Below, one piece after another: positions 26,691 through 36,872 of a DNA stretch of 64,000 nucleotides (positions are counted from its first letter, which is position 1; the number at the start of each line of letters is the position of its first letter). Location: positions 1 through 64,000 of the forward strand of contig JAFAZN010000363.1 in the NCBI GenBank assembly GCA_019239775.1. Direction: 5' to 3'. The DNA is from Chloroflexota bacterium. Lineage in GTDB: Bacteria > Chloroflexota > UBA6077 > CF-72. Position numbers and translations under genes: made by a program. The notes beneath the pieces are model-generated. The model did not search any database and was not told where the DNA came from. It was given only the letters and a program-made list of their open reading frames with translations.

Positions 26691-28295
26691 ATGGCTGCTG
26701 CCAATCCGCCGATGGGCGCGGTCGCCCTGCCAGCGCTGCCGCGCTTCGGACTGCTTCGCGGCCTCGACTACCAGTGGCAGGTGCTCATCTGCGCCGTGGT
26801 CGGCACCTTCATGGTGATGCTCGACCAGACGGTGGTGAATATCGCGCTGCCCAAGATCACGACCGTCTTTGGCGTCGGTGTGCACGAGACGCAGCTGGTC
26901 GTCACCAGCTACATGCTGGCGCTGGCAGTGATCATGCCTGCGACCGGGTACCTGAGCGACACCTTCGGCACCAAGCGGCTGTACTTGATCACGATGGCCC
27001 TGTTCACAGGCGGAAGCCTGCTGTGCGGGCTGGCCTGGAACAACACCAGTCTGGTCGCGTTTCGCGTGATTCAGGGCCTGGGTGGCGGCATGATGTCGCC
27101 GCTGGGCATGACCATGCTGTTCCAGGTGGTCCCACCGCAGCGGCGGAACACGTTCATGGGCTTCTTTGGCCTACCGCTGATGCTCGCTCCGGTGCTTGGC
27201 CCAACATTGGGTGGCTACCTGGTCGAGTACATCGACTGGCGCGTGATCTTCACCTTGAACGTACCGGTGGGCGTGCTGGGCCTGTTCCTCGGCCTCACGC
27301 TGCTGCGCGAGACTGAGCATGTTCCCGGACTGAAGTTCGACCTTCGCGGGTTCATGCTCTCGGCGGTTGGCTTCAGCGCGCTCCTACTCGGGTTCACCGA
27401 TGCTGCGACTGATGGATGGACCGCTCCTGGCATCCTGGTGCGCTTCGGCATCGGCATCGTGGCGCTGGGCCTATGGGTCTGGGTTGAACTCACCGATGAG
27501 CACCCGCTGCTCGAGCTGCGGCTGTTCAAGATTCCGATCTTCACGTTCTCTGCCCTTGTGACGTTCGTGCTGACGGTGGGCATGTTCGGAGCCATGCTCG
27601 TGCTGCCGCTGTTCCTGCAGAATCTGCGCGGGCTTGGCGCGGCTGAGTCAGGCCTGATCCTGGTAAGTCAGGTGCTGCCGATGACCGTGGCGATGCCGCT
27701 GGTTGGGCGTCTGGTGGACAAGGTTGGCGCGCGCGCCGTGATTTTGACCGGCTTGCCGCTGCTCGCGATCACCACGTGGCAGTTTGGGCTGTTGGACATG
27801 AACACGTCAGACATGACGATTCGTCTGTGGCTCGCCGCGCGTGGCTGCGCGATGGGGCTCGTGATGATGCCGTCGATGACGGCGGGGCTGAATGCGGTGC
27901 CGCTGCCGTTGATGAGTCGAGCATCGTCGATGAGCAACGTGATGCGGCAGGTCTTTGGCGCCTTCGGCACCGCGATCATCGTGACGGTGCTGCAGGTGCG
28001 CCAGACGTTCCACTCGGCGATCCTGGCGCAGACGGTCACCCCAGACAACCTGCCGCTGCAACAACTGATGAACTCAGCGCAGCAGTGGGGCGTGGCTCAG
28101 GGCCTCGATTCGGCCCAGTCCTCGGCAATGGGCGTGATGATGGCAGCGAAACAGGTGGCCCTGAGCGCCGCCGTCATGGGCTTCGACGACGTCTTCCGCC
28201 TGACCGCGGTCATCACCCTGCTGGCCGTGATCCCGGCTGTCTTCATGAAGACGACCCGCACCCCAAGCCGAGGCCCAACCATCATCGCCGACTGA
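26691..28295 (+). CDS. DHA2 family MFS drug transporter (EmrB/QacA-like)
   Basis: 534 aa; FMVMLDQTVVNIALPKITTVFGV..QLVVTSYMLALAVIMPATGYLSDTFGTKRLYL..RVIQGLGGGMMSPLGMTMLFQ. Confidence 0.95.
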   Translation: MAAANPPMGAVALPALPRFGLLRGLDYQWQVLICAVVGTFMVMLDQTVVNIALPKITTVFGVGVHETQLVVTSYMLALAVIMPATGYLSDTFGTKRLYLITMALFTGGSLLCGLAWNNTSLVAFRVIQGLGGGMMSPLGMTMLFQVVPPQRRNTFMGFFGLPLMLAPVLGPTLGGYLVEYIDWRVIFTLNVPVGVLGLFLGLTLLRETEHVPGLKFDLRGFMLSAVGFSALLLGFTDAATDGWTAPGILVRFGIGIVALGLWVWVELTDEHPLLELRLFKIPIFTFSALVTFVLTVGMFGAMLVLPLFLQNLRGLGAAESGLILVSQVLPMTVAMPLVGRLVDKVGARAVILTGLPLLAITTWQFGLLDMNTSDMTIRLWLAARGCAMGLVMMPSMTAGLNAVPLPLMSRASSMSNVMRQVFGAFGTAIIVTVLQVRQTFHSAILAQTVTPDNLPLQQLMNSAQQWGVAQGLDSAQSSAMGVMMAAKQVALSAAVMGFDDVFRLTAVITLLAVIPAVFMKTTRTPSRGPTIIAD

Positions 28296-28298
28296 AGG

Positions 28299-28371
28299 CG
28301 ACCCCCGTGGGATTCGAACCCGCAACCTCTACCTCCGGAGGGTAGCGCTCTGTCCGTTGAGCTAGAGGGTC
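28299..28371 (-). tRNA. tRNA-Arg(CCG)
   Basis: RC: GACCCTC TA GCTC AACGGACA GAGC G CTACC CTCCGGA GGTAG AGGTT GCGGG TTCGAAT CCCAC GGGGGTC; anticodon loop CTCCGGA. Confidence 0.93.
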
Positions 28372-28385
28372 GTGCGGGTGAGATT

Positions 28386-28973
28386 CTAGCGCGTGCTACG
28401 GGCGACGTGGAGCACGCGCTGGAGGACCGTCACCGTCGTGAGCAGGGTCAGCAAGACCAGGGCTAGCTCAAGGGCTAGCGGCGCTGCGGCGGCCAGGAGC
28501 AGGCCGAGGCCAAGAGTGATGATGCGCTCGGGGCGTTGGAACCAGCCTACGTCTTTGGCCTCCAGGCCGACGCCTTCGGCGCGGGCTCGGGAATACGAAA
28601 CCATCAGCGAACCGACCAGGGCCAGGTACGCGAGGATCACGCCTACCTGGTTCGAAGTCCAGAGGTAATACCAGAGCACTCCCAGGAAGACCGCCGCTTC
28701 GGCGTAGCGGTCGCACACAGAGTCCAGGAAGGCACCGAAGTTGCTCACGCGGTTTGTCGCGCGGGCAAGAGCGCCGTCGAGCGTATCGGTAGCGCTGAAC
28801 GCAAACAGGCATAGGCCCGCCGCCAGGAACCAGCCCTGCGCCGCCAGCAGCCCAACGGACGCTGTGAGCAACGAGCCGACGACCGTCAGCGCGTTTGGTG
28901 TGAGACCGAGCCGGCCGAGAAACAGCGCCGGCCCAACAGCCAGCGTCCGAAAACGAACTTTGAGTTGTCGCAA
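28386..28973 (-). CDS. CDP-alcohol phosphatidyltransferase (PIS/PgsA-like)
   Basis: DTLDGALARATNRVSNFGAFLDSVCDR matches the CDP-AP signature DGxxARxxxxxxxxGxxxDxxxD. Confidence 0.92.
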   Translation of the reverse strand: MRQLKVRFRTLAVGPALFLGRLGLTPNALTVVGSLLTASVGLLAAQGWFLAAGLCLFAFSATDTLDGALARATNRVSNFGAFLDSVCDRYAEAAVFLGVLWYYLWTSNQVGVILAYLALVGSLMVSYSRARAEGVGLEAKDVGWFQRPERIITLGLGLLLAAAAPLALELALVLLTLLTTVTVLQRVLHVARSTR

Positions 28974-28986
28974 ACGTTCTTGTCAG

Positions 28987-30186
28987 TTAGACGCGCAGGA
29001 GGCCGGCCATGCGTCTCACGCGCGCGAAACGCACCCGCTGCGGCTCTGGCTCTTCCTCTCGGCGGGCAAGGACCTCCTGGTAATAGGAGAAGACCTGGGC
29101 AGCAACACGCGGCCAGTCGAAGCGCTGCGCCTTCTGCTGGCCTGCGCGCCGCATGCTGGCCCGCAGCTCGGTATTCGCCAGTAGACGTACCAGCGCATCC
29201 GCAATCGCCTCAGGCTTCTGGCGCTCCACCAGGAGGCCTTCAACTCCATTGGTCACCACGTCGCGATACCCCGGAATGTCTGAGGCCACAATCGGCGCGC
29301 CTGCCGCCATCGCCTCCAACAGCACGATGCCAAACGACTCTTGGCCGGTATTTGGAGCACAGAAGACCGAGCACGCCTGGTAGTAGCGAGGCAGGTCCTC
29401 CGTCGCGACGTAGCCAGCAAACACGACGTCCTCGTCCGACCAACCCTGGCGCAGAGCGAAGCGTTTGTAACCCTCCAGCGGACGACCCCGGCCGACCACC
29501 ACGAGGCGCGCATCAGGAACACGCTGCAAGACCGACGGCCAGGCGCGCAGGAGGTAGCGCAGTCCCTTGCGTTTTTCCAAACGACCGACGAACAGGACCG
29601 TCGGGCGCGAATCACCGAGCTCACCAAGAGGACTGAGAGGGGTGTTGAAGCGTGGAAAGTCGATCCCGTTAGGGATGATCTTGTAGTCGGCCGGAAAGTA
29701 CTCGCCGACAAAGTCATGAGCCGCGGTCGAAACCGCGATGTGGCCGTGCAGCTTGCGGAAGAACGGCCTCAGGATCGGTTTGCCGTAGAAGTACGTGAGC
29801 GGCGTGTTGCGATACGCGTGAAACGTGCCGATGTTCGTGGTGTTCGAATGCCGCAGAACCGTGAGCGGCAACGCCGGCATCATCGGCTCGTGCAGATGCA
29901 CCAGGTCGAACTGTTCCTCCGCCAAAAGCCGCTTGGCCTGGAGATACGACCGCAATGAGAGCGTGATGCGCGCAACCGAGCCGTTGGCTGGAATCGACAC
30001 CACGCGGCCGATCCGATGCACGGGCGCATCGACTGAGGCCACTGGCTCAGTTTCGTCGTCTGACGACGGCGCAACGATGTGCACCTCGTTGCCCCGAGCC
30101 AGGAACTGCTCCGCGAGGTGGGAAACGTGCTCAGTGACGCCGCCGGGGTACGCGAAATCGTATGGGGAGACGAGCGCGAGTTTCAT
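28987..30186 (-). CDS. GT4 glycosyltransferase, PimA-like
   Basis: MKLALVSPYDFAYPGGVTEHVSHLAEQFLARGNEVHIVAPSS..FVGRLEKRKGLRYLLRAWP..SFGIVLLEAMAAGAPIVASDIPGYRDVV. Confidence 0.93.
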   Translation of the reverse strand: MKLALVSPYDFAYPGGVTEHVSHLAEQFLARGNEVHIVAPSSDDETEPVASVDAPVHRIGRVVSIPANGSVARITLSLRSYLQAKRLLAEEQFDLVHLHEPMMPALPLTVLRHSNTTNIGTFHAYRNTPLTYFYGKPILRPFFRKLHGHIAVSTAAHDFVGEYFPADYKIIPNGIDFPRFNTPLSPLGELGDSRPTVLFVGRLEKRKGLRYLLRAWPSVLQRVPDARLVVVGRGRPLEGYKRFALRQGWSDEDVVFAGYVATEDLPRYYQACSVFCAPNTGQESFGIVLLEAMAAGAPIVASDIPGYRDVVTNGVEGLLVERQKPEAIADALVRLLANTELRASMRRAGQQKAQRFDWPRVAAQVFSYYQEVLARREEEPEPQRVRFARVRRMAGLLRV

Positions 30187-30201
30187 AGTCGTCTCACCCG
30201 G

Positions 30202-31128
30202 CTACGCTTCGGGCCAGCGCCGCTGGAAGACGGTCCATTGTTCTGGATGCTTGGCGACATAGTACTGCAGGCGTCCGGCCACAGCCTGAGTTAGACGCAG
30301 CACATCCGTCTTGGTGTCGCCGCTGCGTTCGATCTCCGGAAGCGGTTCGAACCACGCGTCGAACCGACCTCCCTCCTTGCGGGCAGCCACCGCCGTGAGG
30401 ATCGGCGCGCCGGTGCGCGACGAGAGCCAGCCAGCACCATCTGGAAAGCGTGTGGGTGCGTCGAAAAACTGAATGATCGGGCCAGTGCCGCTCACTTCCC
30501 GATCGGTTACCAGGCCGACCAGCTCGTTGCGCCGCAGCGCTAACAGCAGCTCGCGTACTGCTGACGAGCCCGCGGGCAGTAAGCGCGTGCCGTGCACCTG
30601 GCGCTGCCGCGAAAAGAAGTCGAACACCTCGATTGGCTCGAACGGCTCGATGACGCCGGTGACCGGATAGCCGAGCGCGGGCAGGACCTGGGCGACCAGG
30701 GCAACACTGCCGATGTGGGCGCCTGCGCAGATCACGCCGCGGCCGCCAGCGAGAGCCCGATCGAGGTGCTCGAGACCGTCAATGTCGACCAGGTCCAGCA
30801 GCTGCTGCCGCGTGAAGTGCGGAAGCGCGAGCGTGTCCCAGTAGTTCAGTGCGCCATGAAAGAACACACGCGCCACCTCACGGGTGGTGGGGTCGCGGCC
30901 CGTGACATGGCAGAGGTTGTCGCGCACAGCGGCACGAGCATCTGGACGGCTTGTATACCAGAGCGCGCCGACCAGCCGGCAGATGGGCTCGGCAAACCGG
31001 TCGCGCCCCAGCACGCTCGTAGCGGCGTCCGCCGCGCGTAGGCCGGCAAGGTACAGGCGAACGACTAGGGGAATGCGTCGGCGTTCAGGCCGCGCTCTTG
31101 CGGCCACATGTGTCGGAACATGAACCAT
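30202..31128 (-). CDS. LpxL/PatA-like lysophospholipid acyltransferase (start uncertain)
   Basis: GVICAGAHIGSVALVAQVL..LLALRRNELVGLVTDREVSGTGPIIQFFDAPTRFPDGAGWLSSRTGAPIL; N-terminus overlaps upstream gene. Confidence 0.87.
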   Translation of the reverse strand: MVHVPTHVAARARPERRRIPLVVRLYLAGLRAADAATSVLGRDRFAEPICRLVGALWYTSRPDARAAVRDNLCHVTGRDPTTREVARVFFHGALNYWDTLALPHFTRQQLLDLVDIDGLEHLDRALAGGRGVICAGAHIGSVALVAQVLPALGYPVTGVIEPFEPIEVFDFFSRQRQVHGTRLLPAGSSAVRELLLALRRNELVGLVTDREVSGTGPIIQFFDAPTRFPDGAGWLSSRTGAPILTAVAARKEGGRFDAWFEPLPEIERSGDTKTDVLRLTQAVAGRLQYYVAKHPEQWTVFQRRWPEA

Positions 31129-31946
31129 TGGTCGGGGTACCGACGAATAATGCCCTCCAACCAGCTCATGATGCCTTGCATCATCACCGACACGTCGTCG
31201 CCGCGCTCGCCAACGATCGGCGGCCCGATGTGCGCGACGTAGCCGTTTCCTCGGGGATCACGCACGAGCGCGGCCGGCACGACGGGGGAACCGGTGCGCA
31301 AAGCCAGCGTGGCGGCGCCGCCGGGGACCCGTGTACCGCGACCGAAAAACGTGACCGGGACGCCGTCTGCCTCCATCGGGCGATCCACCAGGACAGCAAG
31401 GCCCTCCTGCTTGCGCAGTGCGGCGAGCATTTCACGCGGCCCGTTTTCGATGGGTATGGCTTTGACGCCAGCGGCGATGCGCGTGCGCTGGACGCGCTCG
31501 TTCCACCGCTCGGGCTTGAGCGTTTCGACTAGCGCGCTTACCGGCCGACCGCGCGCGGCGAAGGCGGCGCCGGCCATATCCCAGTTGCCGATGTGGCCGG
31601 TCGCGAACACCACGCCTTTGCCAACGCGGTAGGCCGCATCCACGTGCTCCCATCCCTCGACGCGGACGTTGTGCACAAACTCCGAGGTATCGAGATGGGG
31701 CAGTCGCACCAGGTCGATCATGTAGCGCGCGTAATTGGCGAACGCCGCGCGCGTGAGACGCGCAGCCTCACGCGGATCGGCCTGTGGCCCAAGCACCTGA
31801 TGCATGTTGTCGGTGGCGCGACGCAGGTAACCGCGTGCAAACAGCGCCAGCGCGATCGGCGTGCACCAACCGACCAGCCGATAGGCAATACTCACCGGGA
31901 CAAAACGCATCAGGACGGTCCCCATCACGTGGACCCAGTAGATCAT
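31065..31946 (-). CDS. LpxL/PatA-like lysophospholipid acyltransferase
   Basis: GVVFATGHIGNWDMAGAAFAARGRPVSALVE..LAVLVDRPMEADGVPVTFFGRGTRVPGGAATLALRTGSPVVPA. Confidence 0.9.
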   Translation of the reverse strand: MIYWVHVMGTVLMRFVPVSIAYRLVGWCTPIALALFARGYLRRATDNMHQVLGPQADPREAARLTRAAFANYARYMIDLVRLPHLDTSEFVHNVRVEGWEHVDAAYRVGKGVVFATGHIGNWDMAGAAFAARGRPVSALVETLKPERWNERVQRTRIAAGVKAIPIENGPREMLAALRKQEGLAVLVDRPMEADGVPVTFFGRGTRVPGGAATLALRTGSPVVPAALVRDPRGNGYVAHIGPPIVGERGDDVSVMMQGIMSWLEGIIRRYPDQWFMFRHMWPQERGLNADAFP

Positions 31947-32007
31947 TCGTGGCGCACGTTATTCGGTTACACCGCCGTGCGACAAGTCGCTTTGTTACAC
32001 TTGGCGC

Positions 32008-33127
32008 GTGCCTGCGGAAGAACTGATTGCTTCGCTTCAGGGGCTTCACAGTCGTATTTCCACGTTGCTGGTGCGTCTTTGACGCGACTGGCAAACAGGC
32101 ACGTCTGAACGAGCTCGATCAACAGGCTGCATCGCCAGATCTCTGGACGGATCAAACGAGCGCACAACAGGTCATGCGCGAGCTGGCAACGCTGCGTGAG
32201 GAGCTCGATCCGTGGCTCGCGGTGGAACGTCGCACGAAAGACACGTTGGAGTTGGTAGAGCTCGCTGCCCTCGAAGAGGATCAGGGGATTCTCGATGAGG
32301 CACAGCGTGACGCGGACGCGCTCGCCAAAGAAGTCGACGAGCTCGAATTCAAGCTCCGCCTGAATGGGCCCTACGATCGTTCAGACGCGATCATGACGAT
32401 CACTGTCGGACTGGGCGGCGTGGACGCCCAGGATTGGGTGCAGATGCTGATGCGGATGTACCTGCGTTGGGGCGAACGTCGCAAGTTCCAGACTGAAGTT
32501 TTGGACCTGGCGGAAGGTGAAGAGGCCGGCTACAAATCGGTGACGATCACGCTGCGCGGGCAGTACGCCTACGGCTATCTGAAAGGGGAGCGCGGCAACC
32601 ATCGACTGGTGCGGTTGTCGCCATTCGATCAGGCGCATCGGCGCCAGACCTCGTTTGCCCGAGTCGAAGTCATGCCGGACGTCGGCGAGGCCGCGCCCAT
32701 CGAGATCCGCGACGAGGACGTGGAATTCGAGGCGTATCGCTCGGGGGGTCCGGGCGGACAGAACGTCAACAAGGTCAGCACCGCCGTCCGACTCCGCCAC
32801 AAGCCGACGGGCATCGTCGTCACGGCGCAAACGGAACGCTCGCAACTGCAGAACCGCGAGAACGCGATGCGGTTGCTCAAGAGTCGCCTGGTCGAAATGG
32901 AGCTGGAAAAGCGCGAAGGTGAGCTTGCGCAGCTGCGCGGCGAGCATATCGACGCAAGCTTCGGGACCCAGATCCGCAGCTATGTGCTGCACCCCTACAC
33001 CATGGTCAAGGACCTGCGGACCGAGTTCGAGACGAGCGACGTGAACGGCGTGCTCGACGGCGACCTCGACGGGTTTATCGAGGCCTACCTGGCCTGGAGC
33101 GTGGGACGTGCCGCCGAAGCAGCGTGA
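32008..33127 (+). CDS. prfB: Peptide chain release factor 2, +1 programmed frameshift: join(32008..32079,32081..33127)
   Basis: GTG 32008: [24 protein letters not shown] then CTT TGA C; +1 frame continues [54 protein letters not shown] (GGQ motif). Confidence 0.95.
32071..32083 (+). other. RF2 programmed +1 frameshift site (GGTG-CGT-CTT-TGA-C context, GGTG begins at 32070)
   Basis: CTT TGA C heptamer at 32077-32083; upstream GGTG can pair with CACC of the 16S anti-SD. Confidence 0.9.
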
Positions 33128-33767
33128 AATTGTTGTGGTCGATTATGACGCAGGCAATCTGCGTAGCGTTCAGCGGGCGCTGGAAGCTATGGGCCAACAC
33201 GTACGCGTGACGCCGGATCCGCGTGAAGTGCACCGCGCTGAAGCGCTCGTGCTGCCCGGCGTTGGCTCGGCCCAGGACTGCATGCGGAAGCTCGAAGAGC
33301 GCGACCTGATTGCGCCGCTGCGGGAGTATGCCGCGTCGGGAAAGCCGTTCCTCGGCGTCTGCGTAGGCCTTCAACTGCTGTACGACGGATCGGAAGAAGG
33401 CGGTGGCGTCGAGTGCCTGGGCATCCTACACGGCACCGTTCGCCGCTTTCCGGCAGAGGCTGGCCTCAAGGTGCCGCAGATCGGTTGGAACTCGATTACG
33501 CTGCGGCGCGAGCACCCACTGCTCGACGGCGTGCCTGATCGGACGTACTTCTACTTCGTCCACTCTTACTACGCCGACCCCGCTGACGCCGAAACGATAG
33601 TTGCGACGGCCGAGTACGGACTGGACTTTGCAGCCATCGTTGCGCAGGACAACGTCGTCGCGACGCAGTTCCATCCCGAGAAGAGCGCGGATCTCGGCCT
33701 GCGGCTGTATGCCAACTTCGGCCGCATCGCGGCAGGCAACGATGTTTACGCCTATTCCCGCGATTGA
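33108..33767 (+). CDS. hisH: Imidazole glycerol phosphate synthase, glutamine amidotransferase subunit
   Basis: [59 protein letters not shown] start. Confidence 0.96.
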   Translation: MPPKQREIVVVDYDAGNLRSVQRALEAMGQHVRVTPDPREVHRAEALVLPGVGSAQDCMRKLEERDLIAPLREYAASGKPFLGVCVGLQLLYDGSEEGGGVECLGILHGTVRRFPAEAGLKVPQIGWNSITLRREHPLLDGVPDRTYFYFVHSYYADPADAETIVATAEYGLDFAAIVAQDNVVATQFHPEKSADLGLRLYANFGRIAAGNDVYAYSRD

Positions 33768-34455
33768 CATACGCGGTGGGCGCTGCGTGCGCCTGGTCCA
33801 GGGTGACTTCGGGCGCGAGACGCGCTACGCGGACGACCCCGCGGAGATGGCGCGGCACTGGCAATCCCTCGGCGCGCAGCGCTTGCACGTGGTGGACCTG
33901 GACGGCGCCCGTAACGGCGTGCGTGCTAACGCGGCCGTCATCGCCAAGCTTCTGCGAGGGATGGCCATCCCGGTGCAGGTTGGCGGTGGTGTGCGTTCGC
34001 TGGAGACGGCGCGCGCGCTGCTGGAGGAGGGTGCAGATCGCGTGATCATCGGAACGCGCGCGGCAGAGGATCCCGATGCACTTTCTGAATGGGTTGCTGC
34101 AATCGGCTCCGAACGTGTGGTCGTCGGCGTGGATGCGCGGGATGGTCGCGTGGCGACCCACGGCTGGACGACCGCGACGGACCATCATGTGCTTGACTTC
34201 TGTCAACAGTTGTGCGAACTCGGTGTCAAACGGGTGGTTTATACAGATGTGGGGCGGGATGGTGTCCTTGGCGGACCGGACATACTGACCACGCAGGCGC
34301 TGGCCAAATACGTCGCGGTGATCGGCAGCGGTGGCGTGTCGAGCGTGGAGCACCTGCGCGCGCTGGCTAACGCAGGCGCCGAGGGCGCGATCATCGGCAC
34401 CGCGCTCTACCAGGGGCGACTCAAACTTGAAGATGCGTTGGAAGTGGCATGCTGA
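33742..34455 (+). CDS. hisA: ProFAR isomerase
   Basis: [60 protein letters not shown]-type ending IGSGGVSSVEHL. Confidence 0.96.
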   Translation: MFTPIPAIDIRGGRCVRLVQGDFGRETRYADDPAEMARHWQSLGAQRLHVVDLDGARNGVRANAAVIAKLLRGMAIPVQVGGGVRSLETARALLEEGADRVIIGTRAAEDPDALSEWVAAIGSERVVVGVDARDGRVATHGWTTATDHHVLDFCQQLCELGVKRVVYTDVGRDGVLGGPDILTTQALAKYVAVIGSGGVSSVEHLRALANAGAEGAIIGTALYQGRLKLEDALEVAC

Positions 34456-35213
34456 CCCGGCGCATCATCCCGTGCTTGGACGTCGCCGACGGCAAGGTCA
34501 TCCGCGGAGTCAAGTTTTCCGCCGACCGTGTCGTCGGAGACCCCGTTGAGCTAGCCGCGGAGTACAACCGCCAGGGTGCCGACGAGCTCGTCTTCTACGA
34601 CATCACGGCCTCTGCCGAGAATCGTGGCTTGATCGTGGACGTGCTGCACCGAACGGCTGGCGAGGTGTTCATTCCGTTGACCGTGGGAGGTGGCGTGCGC
34701 ACCAGCGACCAGATGCGCGACCTCTTGCGCGCCGGCGCAGACAAGATCAGCATCAACACCCAGGCAGTGCTGAATCCTGACCTGATCGCCGAGGGCGCCG
34801 ATCGGTTTGGCTCGCAGTGCATCGTGCTTTCGATGGACGTGCTGTGGAACGCGGAACGCGCGTTTTACGAAGTCGTCACCCATGGCGGCCGCAACCGCAC
34901 TGGCATGGATGCTCTGGACTGGGCGCATCGCGGGGTCCAACTCGGGGCCGGCGAGTTGGTAGTCAACAGCATCGACGCCGATGGCACGCACGAGGGTTAC
35001 GAGCTGCGCTTGACACGGTCGATTGCCGACGCAGTCTCCGTCCCGGTCGTTGCCAGCGGTGGCGCCGGCAGTCCCCAGCACATGTACGAGGTGCTGAGCG
35101 AAGGTCACGCCGACGCTGCGCTAGCGGCGGGCATCTTCCACTTTGGTGAGTTCACCGTGGCGGACGCGAAGCGCTACCTTGCCGATCGCGGCGTGGCGGT
35201 CAGACCTGCATGA
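34449..35213 (+). CDS. hisF: Imidazole glycerol phosphate synthase cyclase subunit
   Basis: MLTRRIIPCLDVADGKVIRGVKF..PLTVGGGVRTSDQMRDLLRAGADKISINTQAV..VVASGGAGSPQHM. Confidence 0.97.
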   Translation: MLTRRIIPCLDVADGKVIRGVKFSADRVVGDPVELAAEYNRQGADELVFYDITASAENRGLIVDVLHRTAGEVFIPLTVGGGVRTSDQMRDLLRAGADKISINTQAVLNPDLIAEGADRFGSQCIVLSMDVLWNAERAFYEVVTHGGRNRTGMDALDWAHRGVQLGAGELVVNSIDADGTHEGYELRLTRSIADAVSVPVVASGGAGSPQHMYEVLSEGHADAALAAGIFHFGEFTVADAKRYLADRGVAVRPA

Positions 35214-35830
35214 ATATCGCCGACTTGAACTATTCGATGGGCGGCCTGTTGCCCGTGGTCGTGCAGCACCACGTTTCGGGGCAGGTGCTCATGGTGGGCT
35301 TTGCCAACGCCGAGGCAGTGCGCAAGACTATCGAGACTCGGCACGCCTGGTTCTTCAGCCGCAGCCGCCAACGCCTGTGGGAAAAAGGCGAATCCAGCGG
35401 CAACTTCCTCGATCTCCACGGCGTTCGTGTGGACTGCGACGCGGACGCATTGATCTATCTGTGCGAGCCGCACGGCCCGACGTGCCATACAGGCGCGCCG
35501 AGTTGCTTCTTCAACACGGTAGACGACGTTCCCGTGGCGGAGACCAGCGGTGAGGCGGCAGCGCACCTCTTCACCACGATCCTGGAACGACAGCGCGCGG
35601 GTGACCCAAACACGTCCTACGTGGCCAAACTCCTGCACGATGGGGTGGACCGGGTCGCGCAAAAAGTGGGTGAAGAGGCTGTTGAGACGGTCATCGCGGC
35701 GAAGAACGCCGATCGTGAGGAAGTTGCCCGCGAGGTTGCTGACCTCTGGTTCCACTCGTTCATCCTGCTCGCGCAGCAGGGCATGACGCCCGAGGATGTC
35801 TGGCAGGTGCTGCAGCTAAGAAGGCGGTAG
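35210..35830 (+). CDS. hisI: Bifunctional phosphoribosyl-AMP cyclohydrolase / phosphoribosyl-ATP pyrophosphatase
   Basis: VLMVGFANAEAVRKTIETRHAWFFSRSRQRLWEKGESSGN..VDCDADALIYLCEPHGPTCHTG then SYVAKLLHDGVDRVAQKVGEEAVETVIAAKN. Confidence 0.95.
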   Translation: MNIADLNYSMGGLLPVVVQHHVSGQVLMVGFANAEAVRKTIETRHAWFFSRSRQRLWEKGESSGNFLDLHGVRVDCDADALIYLCEPHGPTCHTGAPSCFFNTVDDVPVAETSGEAAAHLFTTILERQRAGDPNTSYVAKLLHDGVDRVAQKVGEEAVETVIAAKNADREEVAREVADLWFHSFILLAQQGMTPEDVWQVLQLRRR

Positions 35831-36850
35831 CAGCGGAGGTATCGGCGCGGGCAGGTCGTCCAGGGTGACCTCGCTGAAGTCGTCAGTCGACAGCGGCCGC
35901 TGATCGCCTTCTTTTTGAAGGAGCTCGGTCATCGAAGCGATGGCAACTTCCATCTGCGACTCGTCCGGATAGCGCGTGGTGAGAGCCTGCAGCAGCAGCC
36001 CGGGCGCAACGATAATTTTCATGAACGCGCTATCCGGGTACTTGCCGCCAAGGCGCAGCAGCTCGTACGCGATGCCAGCAATAACGGGGATCAGCAGGAT
36101 GCGCGAGAGTACGCGTATCCACCAGTCCGGCGTGCCGAGAATCGCAAACAACACGATCGAGATCGCCACGACTTCGAGCAAGAAAGCCGTGCCGCACCGC
36201 GGATGCGCCGGCGAGTATTTGCCGACGTGCGGTGGATCGAGCGGGTCGTTGTGCTCCCAGGCGTGAATGGTCATGTGCTCGGCGCCGTGATATGCGTAGA
36301 CTCGCTTGACGTCGGGCATGGTGCCAATCAAAGCCACGTAGCCGACGAGCAGGAAAAGACGAATCACGCCTTCGGAGAGGTTGCTCCAGATCGAGCTCGA
36401 ACCGCCCAGCACACGCTCGGCCAGACCTACCACGGCAAGAGGTGTGACAAAGAACACGCCAATGCCAAATGCAAGGGCAACAACGACCGTCGTCCACGCG
36501 AGTGGCTTGCTCAAGCTCGCGCCCTGCGATTGGCCGTCGCTTTCCTCGGGTTCCGCCGCCATTTGCACGTCGGCTGAGAACATCAACGCCTGCATGCCTA
36601 AACCGAGTGCATCCCAGAGCATGGTCATGCCGCGCACGAGCGGGATTTTCTGGATGATGCCGCCGTACAGGTGCTTCGGCAGCGGGCGCGAGGTGACGAT
36701 GATGTTCTTGTCGGGAGCCCGCACCGCGACCGACATATACGTTCGGCCGCGCATCATCACCCCCTCCAGAACGGCCTGACCGCCGTACGAGATCTTCGGC
36801 GTCCGCTTCTGCGTGTTGCCGGATGCCTCGACGGCGGCCTGTGCATTCAT
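35816..36850 (-). CDS. DUF1385 family membrane protein
   Basis: KISYGGQAVLEGVMMRGRTYMSVAVRAPDKNI..VYAYHGAEHMTIHAWEHNDPLD..HPRCGTAFLL; adjacent to rpmE. Confidence 0.9.
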   Translation of the reverse strand: MNAQAAVEASGNTQKRTPKISYGGQAVLEGVMMRGRTYMSVAVRAPDKNIIVTSRPLPKHLYGGIIQKIPLVRGMTMLWDALGLGMQALMFSADVQMAAEPEESDGQSQGASLSKPLAWTTVVVALAFGIGVFFVTPLAVVGLAERVLGGSSSIWSNLSEGVIRLFLLVGYVALIGTMPDVKRVYAYHGAEHMTIHAWEHNDPLDPPHVGKYSPAHPRCGTAFLLEVVAISIVLFAILGTPDWWIRVLSRILLIPVIAGIAYELLRLGGKYPDSAFMKIIVAPGLLLQALTTRYPDESQMEVAIASMTELLQKEGDQRPLSTDDFSEVTLDDLPAPIPPLLPPS

Positions 36851-36872
36851 ATGGGAGTGCGAAAAGGGTCGA

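Noticed and set aside
27776-28345. ORF ending VGFEPATSTSGG
   Set aside because: C-terminus is the antisense of tRNA-Arg, a familiar spurious-ORF signature; body is an alternate frame of the MFS gene.
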